Assembly (NCBI RefSeq): GCF_029255285.1
Contig: NZ_JAPUVI010000108.1
Coordinates: forward strand, 1-64,000
Direction of reading: 5' to 3'
DNA: 64,000 nt
Origin: Accumulibacter sp.
GTDB lineage: Bacteria > Pseudomonadota > Gammaproteobacteria > Burkholderiales > Rhodocyclaceae
The position numbers were made by a program, and so were the translations under genes. Position 1 is the stretch's first letter, and each line of letters opens with the position of its first letter. The notes beneath the pieces are model-generated. The model did no database searches and had not been told where the DNA came from. It saw nothing but the letters and a program-made list of their open reading frames with translations. Shown in pieces: positions 17,807-25,736 of this stretch.

Positions 17807-18199
17807 ATGCAGATCGTCATTCAGGCCAGAGGTTTCGAGCTCAGCATCGGATTGCGCGAGCATGTCGAGAGGCGTTTGCGTTTCGCCCTCGACTGGGCGC
17901 AGTATCACGTCGGGCGGATATCCGTCAGTCTCTCGGACATCAACGGGCCACGTGGTGGCGAGGACAAGCGCTGTCGTATCCGTGTGGTGATCCCCGGGGC
18001 TCCCGATGTGGCGATCGACGATACCGAAGCCGACCTCTATGTGGCGATCGATCGCGCCGTCGACCGGGCCGGACGAACGCTGGCGCGACGTGTCGCGCGC
18101 CAGCGCGAACACCGCCAGTTGAGCCCGCTTCCGGCACCACCTGCCAGGGGCGATGCGCAACTTGCTGGAGAAGCGACGCGTGATCTTCCGGTAAACTGA
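17807..18199 (+). CDS. HPF/RaiA family ribosome-associated protein
   Basis: A 130-residue protein with the S30AE/RaiA fold at residues 1-105: MQIVIQARGF, then ELSIGLREHVERRLRFAL and EADLYVAIDRAVDRAGRTLARR. Such proteins bind the decoding centre of idle ribosomes and protect them in stationary phase or stress. It lacks the C-terminal dimerisation domain of long HPF, so it is a short form; the last 25 residues are a Pro/Ala-rich tail. The start is supported by GAGGAG 7 nt upstream. It lies just ahead of the heat-shock protease gene htpX, a plausible stress pairing. Confidence 0.88.
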   Translation: MQIVIQARGFELSIGLREHVERRLRFALDWAQYHVGRISVSLSDINGPRGGEDKRCRIRVVIPGAPDVAIDDTEADLYVAIDRAVDRAGRTLARRVARQREHRQLSPLPAPPARGDAQLAGEATRDLPVN

Positions 18200-18289
18200 G
18201 CTCTACGTTTTTTTCGGCCCGCATCGGTCGCCGAATTCGATCGAAAATGTCGGACGACCGAGTCGGGATTTTTTCACGAGGATAGAACT

Positions 18290-19165
18290 ATGAAACGTAT
18301 CATGCTGCTCATCGGCACCAACCTCGCCATCGTGCTCGTGCTCGGAATCGTCAGCACGCTTACCGGCGCCAACAGGTTTTTTGCCAGTAGCGGCCTCGAT
18401 CTTGGCAAGCTGTTGTTTTTTGCGCTGATCATGGGCTTCGGCGGATCCTTCATCTCGCTTTGGATGTCCAAGACCATCGCCAAGTGGAGTACTGGCGCCC
18501 AGGTCATCGAAACGCCAGCCAATTCGACCGAGTTCTGGCTGGTCGACACTGTTCGTCGCTTCGCCGACAAAGCTGGTTTGCCAATGCCCGAAGTCGCGAT
18601 CTACGATGGCGAGCCGAACGCTTTCGCCACGGGCGCGAGCCGGAAAAGTTCTTTGGTGGCCGTGTCTACCGGACTTCTGCAGACCATGACGCGCGAGGAG
18701 GCGGAGGCGGTGATCGCGCACGAGGTGGCGCATATCGCCAACGGCGACATGGTGACACTGACGCTGATACAGGGTGTGGTGAACACCTTCGTCATTTTCC
18801 TGGCGCGCGTCGTCGGCTGGTTCGTCGACTCGGCGTTGCGCAAGGGTGGTGAAGAGCAGTCGGGGCCGGGCATTGGCTACACCGTTACCGTAGTGATCTG
18901 TGACATCGTTTTCGGCATTCTCGCCAGCATCATTGTCATGTACTTCTCGCGGGCGCGCGAGTTTCGCGCCGACGCCGGCGCGGCAAAGCTGATGGGGACG
19001 CCGCGACCGATGATGGCGGCGTTGCGCCGCCTCGGCGGCATGGAAGCCGGCGACTTGCCGCAGAACGTCGCCACGGCGGGCATCAACGGGCGCCCGGGCT
19101 GGATGGCGCTGTTTTCGAGCCACCCGCCGATCACCGAGCGGATCGAGGCTTTGCAGCAGCGGTAG
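18290..19165 (+). CDS. htpX: Protease HtpX
   Basis: HtpX is an inner-membrane zinc metalloprotease that degrades damaged membrane proteins in concert with FtsH. The 291-residue protein has two N-terminal membrane spans ([19 protein letters not shown] and [17 protein letters not shown]), the zinc site HEVAHI (His144, Glu145, His148), two further membrane segments at about 155-220 and the third ligand region [27 protein letters not shown] at the C-terminus is a family hallmark. Length and motifs are normal. ACGAGGATAG precedes the ATG. A strong hairpin follows the stop. Confidence 0.97.
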   Translation: MKRIMLLIGTNLAIVLVLGIVSTLTGANRFFASSGLDLGKLLFFALIMGFGGSFISLWMSKTIAKWSTGAQVIETPANSTEFWLVDTVRRFADKAGLPMPEVAIYDGEPNAFATGASRKSSLVAVSTGLLQTMTREEAEAVIAHEVAHIANGDMVTLTLIQGVVNTFVIFLARVVGWFVDSALRKGGEEQSGPGIGYTVTVVICDIVFGILASIIVMYFSRAREFRADAGAAKLMGTPRPMMAALRRLGGMEAGDLPQNVATAGINGRPGWMALFSSHPPITERIEALQQR

Positions 19166-19172
19166 CGGCGCA

Positions 19173-19209
19173 CGCCGACCTGGCCGGCTTGTGTCTGGCC
19201 AGGTCGGCG
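19173..19209 (+). terminator. Strong hairpin after htpX, no T-tract
   Basis: CGCCGACCTGGCC (19173-19185) pairs perfectly with GGCCAGGTCGGCG (19197-19209), a 13-bp stem with an 11-nt loop, 8 bp after the htpX stop. No T-run follows; position and stem strength suggest termination. Confidence 0.6.
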
Positions 19210-19237
19210 GCTTCCCGTGGGCGGCGAGCGAGCGCGA

Positions 19238-19264
19238 TTGTGGCTGGGCAAAGTCCGTTATAAT
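19238..19264 (+). promoter_or_regulatory. Candidate moaA promoter
   Basis: A perfect TATAAT at 19259-19264 lies 58 bp before the moaA ATG. The best -35 candidate is TTGTGG (19238-19243) with a 15-bp spacer, shorter than ideal. Confidence 0.5.
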
Positions 19265-19322
19265 CCGGCGCGCAGCGCTCCTCATTTACGTTTCGCCCCC
19301 GGCCAGCCTTGGTGTTTCTCCT

Positions 19323-20384
19323 ATGAGCCATGAGTCCTTGACGCCGACAACCGTTGACGAGCTGACGCCGCCAGATTCGTTCGGCCGTTCTGGCGGAGAG
19401 ACACTGGTCGACAGCTATGGACGACACGTCAGCTACCTCCGTCTGTCGATCACTGATCGCTGCGACCTGCGCTGTAACTACTGCATGGTCGAGGAGATGC
19501 GCTTCCTGCCGCGCGCCCAGGTCTTGACACTTGAGGAATGTCTCCGCCTGACGTCGGCTTTCGTCGACTTCGGCGTGACCAAGGTGCGAGTGACCGGCGG
19601 TGAGCCACTCGTCCGCCAAAACGTGATCTGGCTACTCGAACGGATCGCCGGCCTGCCGGGGTTGCAGGAACTGGTCGTCACCACCAATGGTTCGCAGCTC
19701 GAACGCTTTGCGCCTCTTCTGCGTCGCGCTGGGGTCAGGCGATTAAACATCAGCCTCGATACGCTGCGTGCCGACCGCTTTCGGAAGATCACTCGCGTTG
19801 GCGACCTTTCCAGGGTATTGCGTGGACTCGATGCCGCACAGGCGGCCGGTTTCGAGCGGCTGAAACTCAACACCGTGATGATGCGTGGCGGCAACGACGA
19901 CGAGTTGATCGATCTCGTCCAGTTTGCCATGGACCGGGCGGTCGACATCGCCTTCATCGAGGAGATGCCGCTCGGCGACATCGGGCAGTCGCGACGGTCG
20001 AGCTACTTCGGCAGCGACGAGGCGCTCGACCGACTGCGGACTCGTTTCGTGCTGTTGCCGTCGCTCGAGACGAGCGGAGGACCGGCCCGCTATTGGCGGA
20101 TTCCGGGCAGCTCGACGCGGGTTGGCTTCATCTCGCCACACAGTCATAACTTCTGCGATACCTGCAACCGGGTGCGCATCACGGCTCGCGGCGAGTTGTA
20201 CCCGTGCCTGGGTGACGCGCATGTCAGTCACTTGTTGCCGCTACTGCGTGCTCACCCGACAGACGACGCGCCGCTGCGTGCGGCAATCGTTCGGGCCATG
20301 GCCTTCAAGGCTCGTCGCCATGACTTTCGCCACCAGATGGACGCACCGCAGGTGCTGCGCTTCATGTCGATGACGGGCGGTTGA
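19323..20384 (+). CDS. moaA: GTP 3',8-cyclase MoaA
   Basis: MoaA is the radical SAM enzyme that converts GTP to 3',8-cyclo-GTP, the first step of molybdenum cofactor synthesis. The 353-residue protein has the N-terminal [4Fe-4S] motif CDLRCNYC (Cys47, 51, 54), VRVTGGEPLVR for SAM binding, and the C-terminal cluster ligands in FCDTCNRVRITARGELYPCLG. It ends in Gly-Gly, which is required for activity in the family. The ATG at 19323 gives a 30-residue N-terminal extension before the core, slightly long. MoaC, MoaD or MoaE genes are not adjacent. Confidence 0.96.
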   Translation: MSHESLTPTTVDELTPPDSFGRSGGETLVDSYGRHVSYLRLSITDRCDLRCNYCMVEEMRFLPRAQVLTLEECLRLTSAFVDFGVTKVRVTGGEPLVRQNVIWLLERIAGLPGLQELVVTTNGSQLERFAPLLRRAGVRRLNISLDTLRADRFRKITRVGDLSRVLRGLDAAQAAGFERLKLNTVMMRGGNDDELIDLVQFAMDRAVDIAFIEEMPLGDIGQSRRSSYFGSDEALDRLRTRFVLLPSLETSGGPARYWRIPGSSTRVGFISPHSHNFCDTCNRVRITARGELYPCLGDAHVSHLLPLLRAHPTDDAPLRAAIVRAMAFKARRHDFRHQMDAPQVLRFMSMTGG

Positions 20385-20586
20385 TCGCCAAACGAATCAG
20401 CCCTCGCGCGTCGCGCGCCCACACGGTCGTTCGTTCGGCGCGGTCGCCTGCGCTCCCGGGCAAACGGCTGCGGGCTCGACCAGGACGGCTTGCGACGGCT
20501 CTTGCCGACTTGGTGTTTGCTCCGCCGTCGGCCATTTCGACCATGGCCGCTTTGCGGGCCTGGCCTGAATCGACACGGGAGACGCG

Positions 20587-22116
20587 ATGGACGGACTGAT
20601 CAGCAAGACGGTCGCCTATTTCTGGTTGCCGGAGACCAAGTACGTCATCGCGGTGTTCGTGGCATTCGCCTTGATCTCGTGGCAGCTACTGCCCAGCGAG
20701 CGCCGCCGGGTCGGCCGGACGGCCGTTTTCTTCGCCGTCTGCCTGGCGGGCCAGTTCGCCGGTGCGCTCTTCGAGGCCTTCGATTACTCCCGTCTGGCGG
20801 TGATCATCCATGAAACTTTCGTCATCTGTTCGGGTTTCGCGTTATTCCGCCTGATCGGCCATGTCGTCTTCCGGATTGCGCTGCCACGCGTCGGCATTGA
20901 CGTCGCGCGCATCGCCGAGGACATCGTGCTGCTCGGCATTTATGTCGCATTTATCATTGCGCGACTGCACCTCATCGGCCTCGATCCGTCCAGCCTGCTG
21001 ACCACGTCGGCGCTCATCACCGCCGTCCTTGCGTTCGCGATGCAGGACACGCTCGGCAACGTTCTCGGCGGCGTTGCCCTGCAACTCGACAATTCGCTGC
21101 AGACTGGCGACTGGGTCAAGCTCGACGACCTCACCGGCCGGGTGATCCAGATCCGCTGGCGGCAGACGACGATCCGGACACGTAACGGAGAGCTCGTGAT
21201 CGTTCCCAACAGCCAGTTGATGCGCGGGCGCTTTACGCTCTTCGGTCGTGACAGCAAGCCCGAGTGGCCGTGGCGGCGCTGGATCTGGTTCAACGTCACT
21301 TATGACTCGTCACCGACGCTGGTCATCCAGAAGGTCGAGAAGGTGATCAGCACGGCGGAAATACCGAACGTCGCGCGCGAACCTGCCCCGTCTTGTGTGC
21401 TGATGGAGTTCGGGCCGGGGTACGCGCGCTACGCCCTGCGCTACTGGATGATCGATCCACAACCCGACGACCCGACCGACTCGGCGGTCCGCGTACATGT
21501 TTTCGCTGCGCTGCAAAGGGCGGGGATGCAGTTGGCGGTGCCCGAGCAGTCGGTGCACGTCACCAAGGAGAACGAGGCCTATCGGGAGTCGCTTCGGCAG
21601 CGCGAGATCGAGAAGCGTATTGTCGACCTGCGCAAACTGGAGTTGTTTGCTGGCTTGCGGGAAGACGAACTGCGAACGATCAGCGAGCGCATGGTATACG
21701 CGCCGTTCGCCCGGGGAGCGATCATCTTCGAGCAGGGCGAGACGGCGCATTGGCTCTATCTGCTGGCATCCGGCGAAGCAGAAGTGTTGATTGACTTTCC
21801 GGGCCACCCGCGTCAGCACTTCCGCATGATCCACGCCGGCAGTACCTTCGGCGAGCGCGGCGTGATGACCGGCGAGCCACGTCGCGACACGGTCATCGCC
21901 AAGACCGACGTGGTGTGCTACCGGCTCGACCAGGCGACGGTCGAGGAGGTCGTCCGTTCGCGACCGGAAATCGCCGAGGCGATTGCCCACATTCTCTGGC
22001 GTCGGGAGGTCGAAATGCACAGTTTCACCCGCCAGTTCATCGATGCCTCGGCCAGTCCTCCGGCGCCGCCGAAAAGCGGGATGCTGGACAAAATCCGCGA
22101 GTTCCTGGGCCTTTGA
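20587..22116 (+). CDS. MscS-family channel with C-terminal cyclic nucleotide-binding domain
   Basis: A 509-residue membrane protein. Five or so transmembrane helices (residues 15-150) lead to the MscS pore and beta-domain signature FAMQDTLGNVLGGVALQLD near 150-168, with NGELVIVPNSQLMRG in the MscS middle domain. The C-terminal 150 residues are a cNMP/Crp-like sensor (GAIIFEQGETAHWLYLLASG near 377-396, then GSTFGERGVMTGEPR). The channel may release ions or osmolytes and be gated or modulated by a nucleotide. The phosphate-binding cassette lacks an obvious Arg-Thr/Ser pair in canonical spacing, but GERGVMTGEPRRDT is close to it. The next gene has the same kind of C-terminal domain. Confidence 0.88.
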   Translation: MDGLISKTVAYFWLPETKYVIAVFVAFALISWQLLPSERRRVGRTAVFFAVCLAGQFAGALFEAFDYSRLAVIIHETFVICSGFALFRLIGHVVFRIALPRVGIDVARIAEDIVLLGIYVAFIIARLHLIGLDPSSLLTTSALITAVLAFAMQDTLGNVLGGVALQLDNSLQTGDWVKLDDLTGRVIQIRWRQTTIRTRNGELVIVPNSQLMRGRFTLFGRDSKPEWPWRRWIWFNVTYDSSPTLVIQKVEKVISTAEIPNVAREPAPSCVLMEFGPGYARYALRYWMIDPQPDDPTDSAVRVHVFAALQRAGMQLAVPEQSVHVTKENEAYRESLRQREIEKRIVDLRKLELFAGLREDELRTISERMVYAPFARGAIIFEQGETAHWLYLLASGEAEVLIDFPGHPRQHFRMIHAGSTFGERGVMTGEPRRDTVIAKTDVVCYRLDQATVEEVVRSRPEIAEAIAHILWRREVEMHSFTRQFIDASASPPAPPKSGMLDKIREFLGL

Positions 22117-22196
22117 AAGAAAACGGCGTTCATCGTGCAAGTCGGTTCGTCGGCTGTCCGTAGGGTGACGGGAAAAGAAAGCTCGTGTTAACATGA

Positions 22197-22227
22197 ACGA
22201 TTTCCGAGTACCGTACTCGGAAATCGT
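22197..22227. promoter_or_regulatory. Perfect 15-bp-arm palindrome between MscS and SulP genes
   Basis: ACGATTTCCGAGTAC (22197-22211) is followed by one C (22212) and then by its exact reverse complement GTACTCGGAAATCGT (22213-22227). It lies 80 bp after the MscS-type stop and 82 bp before the SulP start. It may be a terminator stem for the first gene or an operator for the second. A weak T-content follows (CGTTTGC). Confidence 0.6.
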
Positions 22228-22309
22228 CGTTTGCTGAGAACCAGAGGGAGGGTTAGACAAACAAGGAAGTTCTTTTTGACCGCAGCAACCAGTATGGAGG
22301 GCCCGAGCC

Positions 22310-24526
22310 GTGGAACTATCGATGCGATTCAAGAACGACAAGCTGGTCGGTGATTTCTGGGGAGGGCTTGCGGCGATGCTGGTCGCGCTACCTTCGGCAA
22401 TTGCTTTCGGCGTCACCATCTATGCTTCCATAGGTCCCGCCTACGCCGGTCTTGGCGCGCTGGCGGGGATTCTCGGGGCGACGGCACTGGGGCTGGTGGC
22501 GCCCAGTTTCGGCGGTACCAACCGACTCATCACCGCGCCTTGCGCGCCCGCCGCGGCGGTACTGTCGGCTTTTGCCATCGAACTCGTGCAGCACGACGTC
22601 GATCCGGTGTTCATCGTGCTGATGCTCACCGCGCTTGGTCTGGTCGCCGGCTTGATTCAGTTGCTTCTTGGCTTCATGGGGATTGGCAGCCTGATCAAGT
22701 ACATCCCTTTTCCGGTGGTGAGCGGCTACCTTACCGGTGTTGGCCTGATCATCATCGGCAGCCAGATTCCGAAGCTGCTGGGAGTCTTCGGCGGTCAGTC
22801 GCTGTGGCGGACGCTGATTTCGCCTGAAACGTGGCAATGGGAGAGCGCCCTGATCGGCGTCGTGACGGCTGCCGTCATGCTCGGTGCGCCGCTCGTCACA
22901 CGCGCCATTCCGGCAGCCATCCTTGGCTTGCTGGCGGGAGTGCTGACCTATTTCGGGCTGGCCAACTTTGTCGATCCGTCGATGCTCGTTCTCGAAGGCA
23001 ACAAGCTGATCATCGGGCCGCTCGGTGGTTCGGCGTCGAGCATGTTCGAGGCAATCACCGGCCGCTGGCGGGACATCGGCGAACTCAAGCTGAGCCAGAT
23101 TGGCAGCCTGATGGGCACGGCACTTACCCTGGCCGTGCTGTTGTCTATCGACACGCTCAAAACGGCCGTCGTGCTCGACGCCCTGACGCGCAGTCGACAT
23201 GATTCCAACCGTGAGCTGGTCGCCCAGGGGCTCGGCAACGTTGCCTCGGCCTGCGCTGGCGGCATGCCCGGCGCCGGGCAGATGGGGGCGACGCTGGTCA
23301 ATCTGGCGAGCGGTGGTCAGACCCGCGTTTCCGGAGTCGTCGAAGGGGTGTTGTCCTTGATTGCGTTTCTCGCCTTGGGCGCCTTCATCGCCTGGATACC
23401 GGTCGCTGCCCTGGCCGGTATCCTGATCGTCGTCGGCATCCGGATGATCGACAACCACAGCCTGCATCTGCTGCAATCGCCGTGGACGATGCTGGACTTC
23501 GTCGTGATCGTCGTCGTGGTTGCCGTGGCGCTTGCCTACAGCCTGATCGCCGCCTCAGCTGTGGGCATCGCTCTGGCCATGCTGCTGTTCATTCGTGAGC
23601 AGCTTGGCAGCACGATCATTCGCAGTAAGGTTGATGGCAGCAATCGATTCTCGAAGCGAGTTCGCCTCGGGCAGGAGATGGAACTGCTCGAGAGGCGAGG
23701 TGAGCGAACGATCATCGTCGAGTTGCAGGGCAGCCTTTTCTTCGGCACCAAGGACCAGCTCTACACCACCCTCGAACCGGAGCTTGGCAAACGCGACTAC
23801 ATTTTGCTCGACATGCGCCGGGTCCAGTCGGTCGATGTCACGGCGGTGCACTTGTTGACCCAAATCAGGGATTCGCTGGTCGAACGAGGGGCTTTCCTGG
23901 TTTTCAGCGACTTGACTCGTACCCTGCCTAACGGACGGAACATCGCGGATCTTTTCGAGCAGATGGAGTTGACCACGACAAGCGATCGGGTCAAGGTCTT
24001 TCCGGCGCTCGACGACGCGGTCGAATGGGTTGAAGATCAGATCCTGGGTGAGAATCTGCGGCAGGCGGCGGAGCTTCCGCCGCTCGAGATCTACGAGCTG
24101 GATGTCTTCAAAGACGCCAAGGAGGAAGCGCTGATCGCGCTCGTCGAATGCCTCCAGCGGCGTTCGGTGGCGAAGGACGACAAGGTGTTTTCGATGGGCG
24201 ACCCAGCCGATCAGCTGTTCCTGATTCGCAAGGGCGCCGTCCGTATCTCCGTACCCGTTCCCGGCAAGGAGATCAGCCGTCACCGCCTGACCTACGGACG
24301 TGGGGACTTTTTCGGCGGCATGTCCTTCGTTTCCCGGGCAGCGCATTTCAGCAGCGATGCGATTGCGATCGAGGACAGCGAACTTTACATCTTGCGGCGC
24401 GAAGACTTCGAAATGCTGCGCGAGCAGCACAGGCGGCTGGCCTTCCACCTGATCGAGGCGGTGGCTCGCGTCCTGGCGATGCGCTTGAGCTATGCCGACA
24501 AGGAATTGCTCGCCATGCAGGACTGA
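22310..24526 (+). CDS. SulP-family anion transporter with STAS and cyclic nucleotide-binding domains
   Basis: A 738-residue SLC26/SulP transporter. The membrane part covers about 15-435 with VALPSAIAFGV near the start. The STAS domain lies at about 460-570 (TIIVELQGSLFFGTKDQLY and LLDMRRVQSVDVTAVHLL). A cNMP/Crp-like domain follows at about 600-725 (DKVFSMGDPADQLFLIRKG, then GRGDFFGGMSFVSR). Related proteins carry sulfate, bicarbonate or other anions; the ion is not predictable. I use the GTG at 22310, with GGAGG about 9 nt upstream; an ATG at 22322 is the alternative. It is 193 bp after the MscS-type gene and shares its domain logic. Confidence 0.9.
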   Translation: MELSMRFKNDKLVGDFWGGLAAMLVALPSAIAFGVTIYASIGPAYAGLGALAGILGATALGLVAPSFGGTNRLITAPCAPAAAVLSAFAIELVQHDVDPVFIVLMLTALGLVAGLIQLLLGFMGIGSLIKYIPFPVVSGYLTGVGLIIIGSQIPKLLGVFGGQSLWRTLISPETWQWESALIGVVTAAVMLGAPLVTRAIPAAILGLLAGVLTYFGLANFVDPSMLVLEGNKLIIGPLGGSASSMFEAITGRWRDIGELKLSQIGSLMGTALTLAVLLSIDTLKTAVVLDALTRSRHDSNRELVAQGLGNVASACAGGMPGAGQMGATLVNLASGGQTRVSGVVEGVLSLIAFLALGAFIAWIPVAALAGILIVVGIRMIDNHSLHLLQSPWTMLDFVVIVVVVAVALAYSLIAASAVGIALAMLLFIREQLGSTIIRSKVDGSNRFSKRVRLGQEMELLERRGERTIIVELQGSLFFGTKDQLYTTLEPELGKRDYILLDMRRVQSVDVTAVHLLTQIRDSLVERGAFLVFSDLTRTLPNGRNIADLFEQMELTTTSDRVKVFPALDDAVEWVEDQILGENLRQAAELPPLEIYELDVFKDAKEEALIALVECLQRRSVAKDDKVFSMGDPADQLFLIRKGAVRISVPVPGKEISRHRLTYGRGDFFGGMSFVSRAAHFSSDAIAIEDSELYILRREDFEMLREQHRRLAFHLIEAVARVLAMRLSYADKELLAMQD

Positions 24527-24642
24527 CCGCCAAGCGGCCGGCAATCGTTCCCCGCGAGGGCCGGCCAGGCGGCAAACGGTGACGCGCATCGATTAGCGAG
24601 GCCGCGTCGCATCCGGCGGCTGTGGTGCTTGTTTGGCTACTC

Positions 24643-25719
24643 CTAGATCGACAAGCGATCGGCGTAGCCTGTCATTTCCAGGTAACCGCGGCCCGCGAAG
24701 CTTCCCTCGACCCTGACCAGTCCTTCCCAATAGACCACCGGCACTGGCCGGCTGGTCGACAACTCCTGGTCGTCGAGGACCGGGAGTGTGCGTACTGTGT
24801 GCTCGCCGAAACGGATTTCGAGCTGCACCGGGTAGTTCGCGCCGCTACGCGTTGACGACCAATGGCGCAACACTTGGAAGCTGATCTCGGCAGTTTCGAA
24901 TTGGCGCAGGCGACCCGCGGCGTTGCGCCAGGCGACATGCGCGAAGAGCGTCCCGGCCTGCGCGTCGCGCAGGCGGAAAGCCATCAGCGCGCCGCCGTCG
25001 GCGAGATTGATGCCGACCCAGTCCCAGCCGACGGCGCCGTCGCTGAGGACGGCCGTAGACCATTCGTGATCGAACCACGCTCGCCCCCGTGCTGCCTGGC
25101 GTCGGCCATCGAACAGCAGGAACCCGTCGACGGTCAATTGCGGCCAACTGACGTAGTAGCTGGCGAATTGCGGCCGCTGGCCTTTCCGCGAGTAGCCGTT
25201 GTCGCCCTGCAATAGCAAGGGTTGCGACGGTGTCAGAGTGAAGTCGTACGAGAATTGCGGACTCTGCATCTGCAAACGGAACGTCTGGCGATCGCCGCTG
25301 CCTTGACGGCTGATACGCCAGGCGCCGATGCTCACGTCGCAGTCGTCGATCGAGAATGCGGCTCCGAGCCCGACGCGAGCGACACGCTCCGTGTGTCGCA
25401 GCCGATCGCCGGGAAGCGTCAGCGCGGCGTGGGCGAACAGGATCTGGCGGGCGGCGATGGGCGAGGATAGCTGCTCGGCCGTTCCCGGCCGGCTGCGGAA
25501 AAAGGTCAACTGAAAGCCCATATCGCGCTCTGGCGTGTCGAGCGCGCCCGTGACATACCACCATTCGGTACGGAAATCCGGATGCGCCCCATGGTCGCGC
25601 GGGAAAACCAGCCGGCGTCCGGGAGTGACCGGCGGATAGGCGACTGAAGTGTCGGCCGGCGCCGCCAGGGCCAGCGTCGGCCACAGTAATGGTGTAGTCA
25701 GGAAAGTGCGGCGGCGCAT
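24643..25719 (-). CDS. AttH/CrtC-type lipocalin-like protein
   Basis: A 358-residue protein of the AttH/hydroxyneurosporene synthase-like (CrtC_N) family. An N-terminal Arg-rich Tat-like start (MRRRTFLTTPLLWPTLALAA) leads to FPRDHGAHPDFRTEWWYVTG, the family hallmark, and later to GRAWFDHEWSTAVLSDGAVGWDWVGI. The fold is a double beta-barrel lipocalin. Such proteins commonly sit beside FtsX-type ABC permeases, as here, and are thought to bind a hydrophobic ligand carried by the transporter. It is 17 bp downstream of the permease gene in the same operon. A true carotenoid hydratase role is unlikely without carotenoid genes. Confidence 0.88.
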   Translation of the reverse strand: MRRRTFLTTPLLWPTLALAAPADTSVAYPPVTPGRRLVFPRDHGAHPDFRTEWWYVTGALDTPERDMGFQLTFFRSRPGTAEQLSSPIAARQILFAHAALTLPGDRLRHTERVARVGLGAAFSIDDCDVSIGAWRISRQGSGDRQTFRLQMQSPQFSYDFTLTPSQPLLLQGDNGYSRKGQRPQFASYYVSWPQLTVDGFLLFDGRRQAARGRAWFDHEWSTAVLSDGAVGWDWVGINLADGGALMAFRLRDAQAGTLFAHVAWRNAAGRLRQFETAEISFQVLRHWSSTRSGANYPVQLEIRFGEHTVRTLPVLDDQELSTSRPVPVVYWEGLVRVEGSFAGRGYLEMTGYADRLSI

Positions 25720-25736
25720 CGGCGTTGGTCCGCAGT

